A stretch of DNA of 64,000 nt from Jannaschia seohaensis (GTDB lineage Bacteria > Pseudomonadota > Alphaproteobacteria > Rhodobacterales > Rhodobacteraceae): the NCBI RefSeq assembly GCF_900116765.1, contig NZ_UETC01000001.1, forward strand, positions 922,581-986,580. Reading direction: 5' to 3'. Positions within the stretch are counted from its first letter, which is position 1; each line of letters starts with the position of its first letter. The notes under the pieces were generated by a model. It saw nothing but the letters and a program-made list of their open reading frames with translations, was not told the DNA's origin and searched no databases. The position numbers were made by a program, and so were the translations under genes. Positions 17,913 through 27,547 of this stretch are shown in pieces.

Positions 17913-18623
17913 ATGGAGCAGCCCCGCAAATGGTCGCGCACCCGTGCGCATTCCGTCCATGCGCTGACGGCCACCGGCGCTGTCTTCGCGATGTTCGCGC
18001 TGCTGGCCGCGGTCGAAGCGAACTGGTCCTGGATGTTCCTGTGGCTGCTGGCCGCGCTGTTGGTGGACGGCATCGACGGGCCGCTGGCGCGGCGCTACGA
18101 CGTGGATCTTCACGCGGCACGCTTCGATGGGGTGCTGCTGGACCTCATCATCGATTACCTCACCTATGTCTTCATCCCGGCCTATGCGCTCTATGCCTCC
18201 GGCATCGTGCCGGGCTGGCCGGGGTGGGGGATGCTGATCGTCATTCCCTTCGCCTCCGCGCTCTATTTCGCGGATGTGCGGATGAAGACCGAGGATGCGA
18301 GCTTCGAGGGCTTCCCGGGCTGCTGGAACATGTTCGCGCTGGTGGTCTTCGTCCTTCAGCCGAATCCCTGGATCGTGCTGATCCTCTCGCTCGTTCTGTC
18401 GGTCGCGATGTTCCTGCCGATCCGGTTCGTGCATCCCGTTCGGACGGCGCGCTGGCGGCCGCTGACCCTCGCGGTGTCGCTGGCCTGGATGGTGTTAGCG
18501 GTCATGGCCGCTTGGGGCGAGTTCGGGCTGTCAGGGGCCTGGGCCTGGGCATTTGGGCTGACCTCGACCTATCTTCTGCTGGCGGGGCCTCTGCAACAGT
18601 TGCTCGACCTCAGAGGTCGATAG
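17913..18623 (+). CDS. pcs: phosphatidylcholine synthase
   Basis: A membrane enzyme that condenses CDP-diacylglycerol directly with choline to form phosphatidylcholine. Its 236 residues hold a CDP-alcohol phosphotransferase motif of the Pcs type from VDGIDGPLAR (51-60) to FDGVLLDLIID (81), followed by YLTYVFIPAYALY and ADVRMKTED, GFPGCWNM and LPIRFVHPVR. These blocks closely match the known rhizobial Pcs sequence. Eight or so hydrophobic helices are expected. ATG 17913 is chosen over an upstream TTG (17877). It needs external choline, whereas the pmtA-like gene at 9564 would use PE. Confidence 0.93.
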   Translation: MEQPRKWSRTRAHSVHALTATGAVFAMFALLAAVEANWSWMFLWLLAALLVDGIDGPLARRYDVDLHAARFDGVLLDLIIDYLTYVFIPAYALYASGIVPGWPGWGMLIVIPFASALYFADVRMKTEDASFEGFPGCWNMFALVVFVLQPNPWIVLILSLVLSVAMFLPIRFVHPVRTARWRPLTLAVSLAWMVLAVMAAWGEFGLSGAWAWAFGLTSTYLLLAGPLQQLLDLRGR

Positions 18624-18933
18624 CGCCTTCGGGCGGGGGGCCGAGCTCCTCGACCTCCTCCTCGCGCTTGCGGCGGATGAGGATATCGCCGTTCTCCAGC
18701 ACTTCGGGCGCGTGGTAGAGGGTCAGGTCGATCCCGCTCAGCTTGTCGCTCCAACGCTCCAGCAGGGGGCCGGCATCGCGGGCGAGATCTTCCAGGTCGC
18801 GGAAGGTGGGCTCCATCTCCTGCATCAGGCCGTCCATGAAAAGGCGCAGGCCCTGCTCCATCGCGGAGCGGCCTTCGCCTTCCTGGGCGGCGGCGGGCAG
18901 GCAGAGGAACGGGAGGAGGAGAAGCAGGCGCAT
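18610..18933 (-). CDS. secreted small protein of unknown function
   Basis: A 107-residue protein with a signal peptide (about 1-16, ending in PAAAQ) and an amphipathic helical middle (residues 22-70). The C-terminus is charged, NGDILIRRKREEEVEELGPPPEGAIDL. Similar short periplasmic proteins occur in Rhodobacterales without known function. Its 3' end overlaps the pcs 3' end by 14 bases on the opposite strand. It is the last gene after the EEP nuclease, starting four bases past that gene's stop. Confidence 0.75.
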   Translation of the reverse strand: MRLLLLLPFLCLPAAAQEGEGRSAMEQGLRLFMDGLMQEMEPTFRDLEDLARDAGPLLERWSDKLSGIDLTLYHAPEVLENGDILIRRKREEEVEELGPPPEGAIDL

Positions 18934-18936
18934 GCC

Positions 18937-19959
18937 TCAGATGTGGGGCGAGGCCGGGGCCAGATCAAGGATCACGGGGAAGTGGTCGGACGCGTCGAGC
19001 AGGTCGCGTTGCAACGCGGGATCCTTCAAGGCGCGGGGTGCGTCGAACGGATGCAGGATCGTCCAATGGGCGCGGGGCACGAGGCCCGCATCGACCATCG
19101 CGAAGTCGATAAGCGCGTTCATGTAGCACTCGGCATGCGAATCCCAGAAGCGGGCGGTCGCGGGCTGCGCCGCGCCGAGCCGAGGTGGGCGGGCCGCAGG
19201 GTCGTAGAGGGCGTCGGGGCCGTCGCCCAGGACGATCTCCAGGCCCGAGCGGCCGAATAGCGCTTCGAACCGGTCCAGGCCGGGGCCGTCGTTGAAATCC
19301 CCCGCGACGATCAGGCGTCGGCCCTCGGCCAGCCGCTGATCCACGCGGCGCCGCAGCCAGATACACTGCGCCAGCTGCTTGCGCCGGTTCTGGATGGCGA
19401 TCCGCATCGCATCGTCCGCGTCCTTGGCGCCACGGGCGGCCTTGGACTTGGCGTGCACGCCGATCAGGTGCAGCACCTCGCCCTCCACCTCCAGATCGAT
19501 CTCCAGCGGCGGTTTGGACCAGGCGAGGCGATCGGCCCGCAGATCCAGATCGACATCCAGCTGAAAGATCCGGTCGAAGCGCGGAGCCTCCGGACTTTGC
19601 CCCGGGGCGTGGCTGGGCGTGACGCGGTCGGGGTCGTAGAGCAGGGCGATCTCTTGCTGGGTGTCGTTCGGGAAGCCCAGCAGCGAGCGGGACATGCGGA
19701 GCCCGGCCTGCTCGGCGAAGATCTCCAGCGCGGCCCCGCCCGCGCGGCGCATCGACGTGTCGGGCGCCTCCTGGATCACGATCGCATCGGCGTCGATCGC
19801 GCGCAGGACACCTGCGATGGCGTCCAGCTGCCGCGCCTTGGGCACGCCGTAGCGGCCATGCTCCTGCACCTGCAAAGGCTGGCCGTCCTCGTCGAAAAGC
19901 TGGTCGAACCACTCCACGTTCCAGGTGGCGAGCCGCAGCGATGTCCGTGCTTGGCTCAC
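18937..19959 (-). CDS. endonuclease/exonuclease/phosphatase (EEP) family protein
   Basis: A 340-residue cytoplasmic EEP-fold hydrolase. Motifs are RLATWNVEWF near the N-terminus, VIQEAPD, a HLIGVHAKSK block, AGDFNDGPG and the C-terminal DASDHFPV with the catalytic Asp-His. It lacks a signal peptide. Family members cleave nucleic acids, phosphoinositides or sphingomyelin, so the substrate is unknown. The start is GTG 19959, overlapping the DjlA-like stop as GTGA, so the two are coupled. A second, shorter EEP gene lies at 52713. Confidence 0.85.
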   Translation of the reverse strand: MSQARTSLRLATWNVEWFDQLFDEDGQPLQVQEHGRYGVPKARQLDAIAGVLRAIDADAIVIQEAPDTSMRRAGGAALEIFAEQAGLRMSRSLLGFPNDTQQEIALLYDPDRVTPSHAPGQSPEAPRFDRIFQLDVDLDLRADRLAWSKPPLEIDLEVEGEVLHLIGVHAKSKAARGAKDADDAMRIAIQNRRKQLAQCIWLRRRVDQRLAEGRRLIVAGDFNDGPGLDRFEALFGRSGLEIVLGDGPDALYDPAARPPRLGAAQPATARFWDSHAECYMNALIDFAMVDAGLVPRAHWTILHPFDAPRALKDPALQRDLLDASDHFPVILDLAPASPHI

Positions 19960-20636
19960 GCGGTGCCGGCCTGGATCCGCTCCCAGGCGCGATTGATGGC
20001 GACGAGACGCTTTTCGGCCAGCTTCACCGCTTCCTCGGGCAGGCCGCGCGCGACCATGCGGTCGGGATGGGTCTCGCGGACCTGCGCGCGCCAGGCCGCC
20101 CGGACCTCTTCCATCGGTGCGCCCGGCTCGACGCCCAGAATCTCCCAACAATCGGGCTCGGCGCCGGGCACGAGCCGGGTGCGCAGCGCGCGAAACTCGC
20201 GGTCTGGAATGCCGAAGATCTCCGCCACCCGGGTCAGAAAGGCATCCTCCGCGGGGTGGTAGTCGCCATCGGCCAGGGCGATGTGGAACAACCCCTCCAT
20301 CAGATCGCGCAAGACCGGACCGTCGCCCTTAAACATGGCCGCGATGCGGGCGGCGTAATGCTCGAACCCGGCCACGTCCGTGCGGGCCAGATCGAACACG
20401 CGGGCGGCGTTCTCGATCTCGCGTTCGGGGATGACGAAGACTTCGCGAAAGGCGGTTACCTCGTCGCGGGTGACGCGGCCATCGGCCTTGGCCATCTTGG
20501 CGCTCAGCGCGATGACGGCGATGGTGAAGGCGACGGAGCGTTCCGGCGGGGCGCGCAGCGGCTCGAAGAGCTGCGACAGCCGCTCCCCGGGGGCCAGACG
20601 CGCGAGCGCTTGCATGATGCGTTGCCAGATCGTCAT
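19956..20636 (-). CDS. DjlA-like protein with TerB and J domains
   Basis: A 226-residue co-chaperone. Residues about 35-150 form a TerB-like helical domain (FTIAVIALSAKMAKADGRVT and FHIALADGDYHPAED, both with acidic metal-site patterns). Residues about 163-226 form a J domain with HPD at 190-192, which would stimulate DnaK. E. coli DjlA also has an N-terminal membrane anchor, missing here, so this form is soluble or peripheral. It is coupled to the EEP gene by a four-base overlap and starts about ten bases after cobS. Confidence 0.88.
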   Translation of the reverse strand: MTIWQRIMQALARLAPGERLSQLFEPLRAPPERSVAFTIAVIALSAKMAKADGRVTRDEVTAFREVFVIPEREIENAARVFDLARTDVAGFEHYAARIAAMFKGDGPVLRDLMEGLFHIALADGDYHPAEDAFLTRVAEIFGIPDREFRALRTRLVPGAEPDCWEILGVEPGAPMEEVRAAWRAQVRETHPDRMVARGLPEEAVKLAEKRLVAINRAWERIQAGTA

Positions 20637-20646
20637 GGGAGCGACC

Positions 20647-21381
20647 CTAACGTGCCACGAGCGCCGCGAGAACGGCGATTTCCGTCACTTGCTGCACCGC
20701 GCCCAGCACGTCGCCCGTCTGTCCGCCGATCTTGGCCTGCGCCAGCGCGGCCACCCCGGCCGCCGCCAGCGCCGCCATCGCCAGACCGAACAGGCCGTGC
20801 GGCCCGCCCTGCGTCGCCAGCGCCGCCAGTGCCAGCGCCAGCGCGATCCAGAGGCAGCGCGCCGAGGGCCGCCCCGCCCCCCGTGCCAGCCCGTCCTCCC
20901 GCGCGGGAGGCATATGGCGCAACAGCCCCACCATCGAGGCCCGGCTGACGACGCCCGCCACGACGCATACGCCGATCAGGTTGCCCTGCGACAGCGCGAG
21001 CTCCAGCACAACCCAGCGGGCGAGCAGCGACAGCACCAGCGCCAGCACGCCATAGGTGCCCACGCGCGAATCGCGCATGATCTCCAGACGCCGGGCGCGG
21101 TCGAACCCGCCCCAGAAGCCGTCGGCGCAATCCGCCAACCCGTCCTCGTGCATCGCGCCGGTCAGCATGACCAGCAGCGTCAGCGTCACCGCCGCGGCCA
21201 GCCCTCCGGGCAGGCCGACAGCCGCCACGGCCATGCCGGCCAGCGCGGCCGGCAGGCCCACCAGCAGGCCCATCAGCGGCCAGGCCCAGGCGGCATCGGC
21301 GGCCCGCGCCGTCGGCACGCCCCGCACCGGCAGGCGGGTCAGCAGCATCGTGGCCGAGATGAGATCGGAGCGGAGCGACAT
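20647..21381 (-). CDS. cobS: adenosylcobinamide-GDP ribazoletransferase
   Basis: A membrane enzyme that joins adenosylcobinamide-GDP to alpha-ribazole in the last steps of cobalamin assembly. The 244 residues carry the CobS features [24 protein letters not shown] (acidic metal-binding patch) and [10 protein letters not shown], within about six hydrophobic helices. It is divergent from cobT, whose product makes alpha-ribazole phosphate, so the two form a divergent nucleotide-loop module with only 77 bases between starts. Confidence 0.94.
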   Translation of the reverse strand: MSLRSDLISATMLLTRLPVRGVPTARAADAAWAWPLMGLLVGLPAALAGMAVAAVGLPGGLAAAVTLTLLVMLTGAMHEDGLADCADGFWGGFDRARRLEIMRDSRVGTYGVLALVLSLLARWVVLELALSQGNLIGVCVVAGVVSRASMVGLLRHMPPAREDGLARGAGRPSARCLWIALALALAALATQGGPHGLFGLAMAALAAAGVAALAQAKIGGQTGDVLGAVQQVTEIAVLAALVAR

Positions 21382-21458
21382 GGGACCGAAGGCGTAAGTG
21401 TCTTCCGGCGGATAGCGAGCGCTTGCGCCTCGGTAAAGTCATCGCCATCACGGCGGCC

Positions 21459-22460
21459 ATGACCGTACTCGACAGCTTCCCCGCCCTCCGCACCGCCCTG
21501 GCCGACCTGCCGGGCTCGGACGCCTCCGCCGCTCAGGCCGCCGCCGACCGCAACGGTCAGCTCACCAAGCCGCCCGGCGCGCTAGGGCGTCTGGAAGAGC
21601 TGGCGCAATGGTATGCCGGGTGGCGCGGCGACCCGCGCCCTACGATCTCGGCGCCGCAGGTGCTCGTCTTCGCCGGCAATCACGGCGTCGCGGCGCAGGG
21701 TGTCAGCGCTTTCCCGGCCGAGGTGACGGTGCAGATGGTCGCCAATTTCCGTGCGGGCGGAGCGGCGATCAACCAGCTCTCGGACCTGGCCGGGGCGCGC
21801 ATGGACGTGCATGCTCTGTCGCTGGAGACGCCCACGGCGGATTTCACCCAAGGCCCCGCCATGAGCGAAGCCGAGGCCTGCGCCGCCTTCGCCGCCGGCT
21901 GGGACGCGGTGGACCCGGGGGCCGACCTGTTGGTGACGGGCGAGATGGGGATCGCCAACACCACATCTGCCGCCGCGATTGCCGCCGCCCTGCTGGGCGG
22001 TACGGGCTGGGCCGGGCGCGGGACCGGGATCGACGATGCGGGGCTGGCGCGCAAGGAGGCCGCTGTCGCCGCGGGCCTCGCCGCCAATCCGGGACGGACG
22101 GGGCTGGAGGTGCTCGCCGCCCTCGGCGGGCGGGAGATCGCGGCCATGGCCGGGGCCATCGCGGCCGCTCGGGCGCGGCGGATCCCGGTGATCCTGGACG
22201 GCTTCATCTGCGGCGCGGCGGCGCTCGTCTTGCAGGCCGAGCGCTCGGATGTGCTGGACCATTGCGTCGCGGGCCACCTCTCGGCGGAGGGCGCGCATCG
22301 GCGGATGCTGGACGCGATGGGCAAGGCGCCGCTGCTGGATCTGGGACTCCGGCTGGGCGAGGGCTCGGGCGCTGCTCTGGCGGTTCAGGTGCTGCGCGGC
22401 GCGTTGGTCTGCCATTCGGGCATGGCGACCTTTGCCGAAGCCGGGGTGGCTGAGGGCTAG
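21459..22460 (+). CDS. cobT: nicotinate-nucleotide-dimethylbenzimidazole phosphoribosyltransferase
   Basis: It makes alpha-ribazole-5'-phosphate for the lower ligand of cobalamin. The 333-residue form from ATG 21459 has [21 protein letters not shown], the [13 protein letters not shown] block, and a C-terminal [12 protein letters not shown] where Glu327 matches the catalytic base of CobT. An upstream start at 21423 would add 12 atypical residues. This is the phosphoribosyltransferase CobT (CobU in the Pseudomonas naming), not the cobaltochelatase subunit. Its stop overlaps the next convergent gene by four bases. Confidence 0.94.
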   Translation: MTVLDSFPALRTALADLPGSDASAAQAAADRNGQLTKPPGALGRLEELAQWYAGWRGDPRPTISAPQVLVFAGNHGVAAQGVSAFPAEVTVQMVANFRAGGAAINQLSDLAGARMDVHALSLETPTADFTQGPAMSEAEACAAFAAGWDAVDPGADLLVTGEMGIANTTSAAAIAAALLGGTGWAGRGTGIDDAGLARKEAAVAAGLAANPGRTGLEVLAALGGREIAAMAGAIAAARARRIPVILDGFICGAAALVLQAERSDVLDHCVAGHLSAEGAHRRMLDAMGKAPLLDLGLRLGEGSGAALAVQVLRGALVCHSGMATFAEAGVAEG

Positions 22461-22933
22461 GCGCGGTCGCGCTGCGCGATCATCATCGAGAGCGCATCGG
22501 ACAGGATCTTGGTCTCCGCCCCGCGCGTGACGCCGCCGATACCCACGCGCCGGCCGATCCGCCACCACATGCCGGGCACCCAGGCCCGGCCAAGCGGTTC
22601 GTCCAGCCGGATCAGGAAGCCGTTGGACGGCTTGAAGCTGAACAGCGCCCGGTCGACCGAGACGATCCGGTCGAGCGGCGCGATCACGCGTCCGCTCTCC
22701 TCGCGCAGGCCGGTCTCGTCGAGCACGATGCCTTGGGCCGATCCGACCCAACCCCGATGTCCCAGAACCAGAGCAGCGATCCCCAGCACGACCAGGAAGA
22801 TCCGCCACCCGAGCACCTGCGGCGGGTGCGCGACCGCAAGATAAAGCAGCGCCAGCCCCAGTACGATCTGGACGACGAGGCCGAAGGCGCGACGGGGGGC
22901 GGAAGGATAGAGGATATGGATGGGCTCGGACAT
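22457..22933 (-). CDS. two-helix membrane protein of unknown function
   Basis: A 158-residue protein with two hydrophobic segments (about 17-35 and 42-58). A cytoplasmic beta-rich domain follows ([28 protein letters not shown]) that resembles PH-like membrane proteins seen in this group. No catalytic motif is visible. It is transcribed after the small gene at 22981 and converges with cobT. Confidence 0.75.
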   Translation of the reverse strand: MSEPIHILYPSAPRRAFGLVVQIVLGLALLYLAVAHPPQVLGWRIFLVVLGIAALVLGHRGWVGSAQGIVLDETGLREESGRVIAPLDRIVSVDRALFSFKPSNGFLIRLDEPLGRAWVPGMWWRIGRRVGIGGVTRGAETKILSDALSMMIAQRDRA

Positions 22934-22980
22934 GAGCGCGACCTAGCCGGGTCGCGCTCCGGCCACAATGAAAAGCGCGC

Positions 22981-23355
22981 TCAGGTCAGCCCGCGCCAGG
23001 CCAGCACGGCCAGAACCAGCCCAAACACGATCAGCAGGCGCAGTGCGACCAGCCCGATCAGGCCCGATCGCGCGCGGCGGCGATATTTCCCCTCGGGGAT
23101 CGCGGCCAGATGCCGCTCCAGCATGGCGCAGGTTTCGACCACGCGGCCCGCGTCCAGGTTGCGCGCCGTGGCGGGGTTGGCGAGCATCGCGCGCGCGGTC
23201 GAAAGCTCCCGCGCCTGGGCCAGCGCGGCGCGCGGCAGGCGGCCGCGCGCGCCGGCCAGCTTCGCCTCGAGCGACCCGGACAGGTGCAGCCGCTCCCCCA
23301 GGGCGGCCTCGACCGCGTCGATCCGCGCGGCCACGTCGCGATGCATCCCGTCCAT
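22981..23355 (-). CDS. small helical protein with C-terminal membrane anchor
   Basis: A 124-residue protein that is mostly alpha-helical, with a hydrophobic segment at about 100-118 and a basic RRRAR stretch just before it. This suggests a tail-anchored inner-membrane protein with its N-terminus in the cytoplasm. No family is recognised. It diverges from the alpha/beta-hydrolase gene with 64 bases between starts. Confidence 0.68.
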   Translation of the reverse strand: MDGMHRDVAARIDAVEAALGERLHLSGSLEAKLAGARGRLPRAALAQARELSTARAMLANPATARNLDAGRVVETCAMLERHLAAIPEGKYRRRARSGLIGLVALRLLIVFGLVLAVLAWRGLT

Positions 23356-23419
23356 GGAGGCAGCCTAGGGCGCGCGCGTCGCCCTGGCCATCGCATCGGC
23401 GGCAGGATACTCCGTTTCC

Positions 23420-24169
23420 ATGCTCAACATGATCCGCCACGGCAGCCCGACCGACCGACCGCCCCTCCTGATCGCGCATGGCCTCTTCGGCTCGGCGCGC
23501 AACTGGGGCGTGATCGCCAAGCGCCTGTCGGACACGCGCGAGGTCGTGGCGGTCGACATGCGCAACCACGGCGCGTCTTTCTGGGACGCGGCCCATGGCT
23601 ACGAAGATCTCGCCGCCGATCTCGCCGAGGTCATCGGAGACCGGCCCCATGACGTGCTCGGCCATTCCATGGGCGGCAAGGCGGCGATGGTGCTGGCGCT
23701 GACGCGGCCCGAAGCGGTGCAGCGCCTTGTCGTGGCCGATATCGCGCCGGTTGGCTACCGCCACACGCAAGGGCACCTCATCGACGCGATGCGGGCGGTC
23801 GACCTGAGCCGCGTCACCCGCCGCTCCGACGCCGCCGCGCAGCTGACCCAGGTGCCCGAGGACGGGACGCGGTCCTTCCTGCTGCAATCGCTCGACGTCG
23901 CGGCAGGCCGCTGGACCCTCAACTTGGACGCGCTGGCCGACGAGATGGATCGCATCATCGGCTTCCCGGAGATCGAAGGGCGCTTCGACGGCCCGACGCT
24001 GTTCCTGTCGGGCGCCAACAGCGATTACGTGCGGGCCGAGCATCGCGACCGGATCCTCGCGCTTTTCCCGGGCGCGAAATTCGCGCGTATTCCCGGGGCG
24101 GGCCACTGGCTGCACGCCGAAAAGCCGCGGGAGTTCGAGGCAGCGATTCGCGTCTTTCTAGATAAATGA
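23420..24169 (+). CDS. alpha/beta-hydrolase (YbfF-like esterase)
   Basis: A 249-residue cytoplasmic alpha/beta-hydrolase. HGLFGSARNW (oxyanion region) opens the fold and VDMRNHGAS follows. The nucleophile elbow is GHSMGG (Ser near 92). An acid lies near FLSGANSDYV, and the C-terminal GAGHWLHAEKP carries the catalytic His. The pattern matches the YbfF/ABHD11-type short-chain thioesterase or esterase group. The natural substrate is unknown. Confidence 0.86.
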   Translation: MLNMIRHGSPTDRPPLLIAHGLFGSARNWGVIAKRLSDTREVVAVDMRNHGASFWDAAHGYEDLAADLAEVIGDRPHDVLGHSMGGKAAMVLALTRPEAVQRLVVADIAPVGYRHTQGHLIDAMRAVDLSRVTRRSDAAAQLTQVPEDGTRSFLLQSLDVAAGRWTLNLDALADEMDRIIGFPEIEGRFDGPTLFLSGANSDYVRAEHRDRILALFPGAKFARIPGAGHWLHAEKPREFEAAIRVFLDK

Positions 24170-24207
24170 CCCGCGTCCCGGCCCGGTGAGACGGAAGGCC
24201 GAACCTC

Positions 24208-24250
24208 GGCGAGGCGCTTCGCCCCGCCCCCTCGGAGCCCGGATTTTGCC
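24208..24250 (+). terminator. possible terminator after the hydrolase gene
   Basis: GGCGAGGCG-CTT-CGCCCCGCC (24208-24228) can form a nine-base arm hairpin with one mismatch. It is followed at a distance by GGATTTTG. The poor uridine tract makes this tentative. Confidence 0.3.
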
Positions 24251-24285
24251 ACGCCTTCGCCTTAGAACCAATTTATGTCGATTGC

Positions 24286-24513
24286 ATGGAACCGTTGCTG
24301 GATGCCGTCTCTGTTTTCGCCGCCTGCACCGACCTCTCGATCGATGTCGTGATGGGGGAGAAATATCCCACCCTGACGATCCGCCAGGGCCCGGGATCCT
24401 ATCTCTGCGCCTCCGCAGCCCTGACCGCCGCCCCCTACGTTGCCGCCGGCGTCGCGCTGCTGAGCGTGGTCTCGATCCTGCGCCGCAGCCGTCTGAGGCG
24501 CCGCTACCGCTGA
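24286..24513 (+). CDS. possible small membrane protein
   Basis: A 75-codon frame with one hydrophobic helix near residues 44-65 and a strongly basic C-terminus, a common pattern for small inner-membrane proteins. No clear Shine-Dalgarno sequence precedes its ATG. It ends six bases from the folD stop on the opposite strand. It could be spurious. Its support is the low-GC patch just upstream (AATTTATGTCGATTGC) and the membrane-like composition. Confidence 0.35.
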   Translation: MEPLLDAVSVFAACTDLSIDVVMGEKYPTLTIRQGPGSYLCASAALTAAPYVAAGVALLSVVSILRRSRLRRRYR

Positions 24514-24519
24514 TCGGCG

Positions 24520-25416
24520 TCAGGCGGTCAGGCCCTCCGGCGCCGGCAGTCCATGGGTCCGGCAGCAGGCCGTGAGCGTGTTGGCCAACAGACAGGCGAT
24601 GGTCATGGGGCCGACGCCCCCCGGAACCGGCGTGATCGCGCCAGCGACCTCGACCGCTTCGGCGAAGTCCACATCCCCCACCAGGCGGGTCTTGCCCGGC
24701 AGATCGGGATGCGGCACCCGCGTGATGCCAACGTCGATCACCGTCGCGCCGGGCTTGACCCAATCGCCCTTGACCATCTGCGCCCGCCCGACCGCCGCCA
24801 CCAGGATATCCGCCCCGCGGCAGACCTGGTCCAGGTCGCGTGTCCGCGAATGCGCCATCGTGACCGTGCAGTTCTCCCGCAGGAGCAGTTGCGCCATCGG
24901 CTTGCCAAATAGGTTCGAGCGCCCGATCACGACCGCCGAGAGGCCGCTCATGTCGCCCAGCCGGTCCCGTAACAGCATCAGACAGCCCAGCGGCGTGCAG
25001 GGCGTCAACGCGTCGCCGCCGGTGGCGAGCAGGCCCGCATTCACCACGCTCAGCCCGTCCACATCCTTCGCCGGATCGATCCGCGCCACCGTCCGTCGCT
25101 CATCCAGGTGGTCCGGCACGGGGAATTGGCACAGAATGCCATGCACCGCGGGGTCCGCGTTCAGCCGGTCGATCAGCGCGAAGAGCTCCGCTTCCGGCAC
25201 GTCGGCGGGCAGGCGGTATTCGAAGCTTTCCATCCCGGCGGCCACCGTCGCCTTGTGCTTGTGGCCGACATAGACCTCGCTCGCCGGGTCCTCACCCACC
25301 AGAATCACGGCCAGACCGGGGGTGACGCCCGCCGCCTTCACCCGCGCCACCTCTGCCGCGACCTTCTCCCGGATGCCCGCCGCGAAGGCCTTTCCGTCGA
25401 TGATCTCTGCCGTCAT
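24520..25416 (-). CDS. folD: bifunctional methylene-THF dehydrogenase / methenyl-THF cyclohydrolase
   Basis: A cytoplasmic one-carbon enzyme that interconverts 5,10-methylene-THF and 10-formyl-THF with NADP. The 298-residue form from ATG 25416 shows YVGHKHKA with the catalytic Lys56, [19 protein letters not shown], the Rossmann-like [14 protein letters not shown] and the C-terminal [11 protein letters not shown]. It lies downstream of fhs on the same strand, and the two enzymes act on the same 10-formyl-THF pool. The gap between them holds a perfect hairpin and a repeat. Confidence 0.96.
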   Translation of the reverse strand: MTAEIIDGKAFAAGIREKVAAEVARVKAAGVTPGLAVILVGEDPASEVYVGHKHKATVAAGMESFEYRLPADVPEAELFALIDRLNADPAVHGILCQFPVPDHLDERRTVARIDPAKDVDGLSVVNAGLLATGGDALTPCTPLGCLMLLRDRLGDMSGLSAVVIGRSNLFGKPMAQLLLRENCTVTMAHSRTRDLDQVCRGADILVAAVGRAQMVKGDWVKPGATVIDVGITRVPHPDLPGKTRLVGDVDFAEAVEVAGAITPVPGGVGPMTIACLLANTLTACCRTHGLPAPEGLTA

Positions 25417-25495
25417 GTCGTCTCCTACCGGCGCCCGTCTGGTCCGTTTCCCCGCGCTCATTCCTAGCTCACGAAGAGACGGCAGCGGGGCGCCC

Positions 25496-25570
25496 CCTCT
25501 TCTTCCCTGTTTAAATATCCCCGCCGGAGGCCGCGGCTGGTCCGGGGCTCGATGCCCCGGACCAGCCGCC
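25496..25570 (-). repeat. perfect 16-bp hairpin plus repeat core, copy 2
   Basis: GCGGCTGGTCCGGGGC (25534-25549), a TCGAT loop and the exact complement (25555-25570) form a 16-pair stem. On the minus strand it is followed by CCTCCGGCGGGGATATTTA and GGGAAGAAGAGG, resembling the core of copies 1 and 4. It sits between fhs and folD and has no uridine run of terminator type. Confidence 0.75.
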
Positions 25571-25600
25571 CCCGGCGCGACGATCCGGGGCGGCGCACCC

Positions 25601-27274
25601 CTAAAACAGCCCCTCGATCTCGCCCGCCTCGTTCAGGCCGATCTTCTCGGCCGAGGGCACGCGGGGCAGGCCCGGCATTGTCATGATCTCTCCGCAGATG
25701 ACCACCACAAAGCCGGCCCCGGCCGAAAGCCGCACCTCGCGCACCGGCACGGAATGGCCGGTCGGTGCGCCGCGCAGGTTGGGATCGGTGCTGAAGGAAT
25801 ACTGAGTCTTCGCCATACAAATCGGGAGAGCGCCATAGCCTTGCTCTTCCCAGGCGCGCAACTGGTCGCGGATCTTCTTGTCCGCCAGAACCTCGTCGGC
25901 GTGGTAGATGCGCTTGGCGATAGTCTCGATCTTCTGGAAGAGCGGCATGTCGTCCGGATAGATCGGCGCGAAATTCGCCGTCCCCGCCTCCGCGATCTCG
26001 GCCACGCGCCGCGCCAGCGCCTCGGACCCCTTGGAGCCGTCGGCCCAGTGCTTCGAAACGATCGCCTCGGACCCCTGGGTCTGGACGTAATCCTTGACGG
26101 CCTGGACCTCGGCCTCGGTGTCGCCGGTGAAGTGGTTGATGGCCACGACCACGGGAACGCCGAAGCTTTTGACATTGCCGATATGGCGGCCGAGATTGGC
26201 GCATCCGGCCTTGACGGCTTCAACGTTCTCGGCGCCCAGGTCGGCCTTGGCCACGCCGCCATTCATTTTCATCGCCCGGACGGTCGCCACCAGCACGACG
26301 CAATCAGGCGCGATCCCGGCCTTGCGGCACTTGATGTTCATGAACTTCTCCGCCCCGAGATCCGCCCCGAACCCGGCCTCGGTGACGACGAAATCGGCCA
26401 GCTTAAGCGCCGTGGTCGTCGCGATGACCGAGTTGCAGCCATGGGCGATGTTGGCGAACGGCCCGCCATGGACAAAGGCGGGGTTGTTTTCGAGCGTCTG
26501 CACCAGGTTCGGCTGCATCGCGTCCTTCAAGAGCACGGTCATCGCCCCGTCCGCCTTGATGTCGCGGCAGTAGATCGGCGTCCTGTCGCGGCGATAGGCG
26601 ACGATCATGTCGCCCAGCCGCCGTTGCAGGTCGGCCAGGTCGGTGGCGAGGCAGAGGCAGGCCATGACCTCGGAGGCGACGGTGATGTCGAAGCCCGCCT
26701 CGCGCGGGAAGCCGTTGGCCACCCCGCCCAGGGACGCCGTGATCTGGCGCAGCGCGCGATCGTTCATGTCGACCACCCGGCGCCAGACGACCCGGCGGAT
26801 GTCGATCTCAAGCTCGTTGCCCCAGTAGATATGGTTGTCAATCATCGCCGCCAGCAGGGAATGGGCGCTGGTGATCGCGTGGAAGTCGCCTGTGAAGTGG
26901 AGGTTCATGTCCTCCATGGGCACGATCTGCGCATAGCCGCCCCCGGCCGCGCCGCCCTTCATCCCGAAATTCGGGCCGAGCGAGGCCTCGCGGATGCAGA
27001 TCATCGCCTTCTTGCCGATGGCGTTCAGCCCGTCGCCCAGGCCCACGGTCGTGGTCGTCTTGCCTTCGCCGGCGGGGGTCGGGTTGATCGCCGTCACCAG
27101 GATCAGCTTGCCGTTCGGCCGGTCCTTGACGCTGTCGATGAAGCGCTGGCTCACCTTCGCCTTGTCATGGCCGTAGGGCAGCAGATCCGCCGCGCCGATT
27201 CCGGCCTTCTCCCCGATCTCCTGGATGGGGCGCTTCTTCGCGGCGCGCGCGATCTCGATATCGGTGAGAGGCAT
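25601..27274 (-). CDS. fhs: formate-tetrahydrofolate ligase
   Basis: An ATP-dependent enzyme that makes 10-formyl-THF from formate and THF. It has 557 residues from ATG 27274, normal length. The nucleotide-binding loop [12 protein letters not shown] covers about 66-76, followed by [22 protein letters not shown] and the FTGDFHAI segment, all diagnostic. AAGGAAGGA lies about nine bases before the start. In marine Rhodobacterales fhs and folD commonly serve oxidation of C1 units from methylated compounds; this use here is inference. Confidence 0.97.
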   Translation of the reverse strand: MPLTDIEIARAAKKRPIQEIGEKAGIGAADLLPYGHDKAKVSQRFIDSVKDRPNGKLILVTAINPTPAGEGKTTTTVGLGDGLNAIGKKAMICIREASLGPNFGMKGGAAGGGYAQIVPMEDMNLHFTGDFHAITSAHSLLAAMIDNHIYWGNELEIDIRRVVWRRVVDMNDRALRQITASLGGVANGFPREAGFDITVASEVMACLCLATDLADLQRRLGDMIVAYRRDRTPIYCRDIKADGAMTVLLKDAMQPNLVQTLENNPAFVHGGPFANIAHGCNSVIATTTALKLADFVVTEAGFGADLGAEKFMNIKCRKAGIAPDCVVLVATVRAMKMNGGVAKADLGAENVEAVKAGCANLGRHIGNVKSFGVPVVVAINHFTGDTEAEVQAVKDYVQTQGSEAIVSKHWADGSKGSEALARRVAEIAEAGTANFAPIYPDDMPLFQKIETIAKRIYHADEVLADKKIRDQLRAWEEQGYGALPICMAKTQYSFSTDPNLRGAPTGHSVPVREVRLSAGAGFVVVICGEIMTMPGLPRVPSAEKIGLNEAGEIEGLF

Positions 27275-27547
27275 CTGGGGTCGGTCCTTCCTTCGCAGCC
27301 AGGGCATGCCATGACTGCTAGCCCGGCGGACAGGGGCACGCGGCGCTCATATGCGACATTGTGCGCGATGGGCGCGCCGTTCGGCGAACGGCGCGGCGCG
27401 GATCGGAAACCCCGGTCCGGTCCGGCGATCACAAGCGCGTGAGCGGCGTCCGATCACGGGAACATGATTCGGCTTTCGTCGTTCTTTCACAAATGACGCG
27501 CTATGGTCTGTGCGTGCGTGCTCAAACCGCTCGAAGGAGAGGACCCA
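27275..27547. other. divergent intergenic gap upstream of fhs
   Basis: About 270 bases between the fhs start and the small frame at 27548, with no convincing gene. The right half (27450-27510) is less GC-rich, including TTCTTTCACAAATGACG, and probably holds the promoter for the small frame. I could not fix -35 and -10 boxes. Confidence 0.4.

Noticed and set aside
21382..21458. Possible cobalamin riboswitch between cobS and cobT
   Set aside because: The gap is only 77 bases and lacks the conserved B12-box pattern; too short for the known riboswitch.
25322..27442. Plus-strand frame of about 700 codons opposite folD and fhs
   Set aside because: Antisense shadow of two conserved enzymes; composition is His/Arg/Asp-rich without motifs.
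27502..27507. TATGGT as the -10 box of a promoter for the 27-codon frame
   Set aside because: No acceptable -35 sequence lies 16-18 bases upstream, so I did not list a promoter there.
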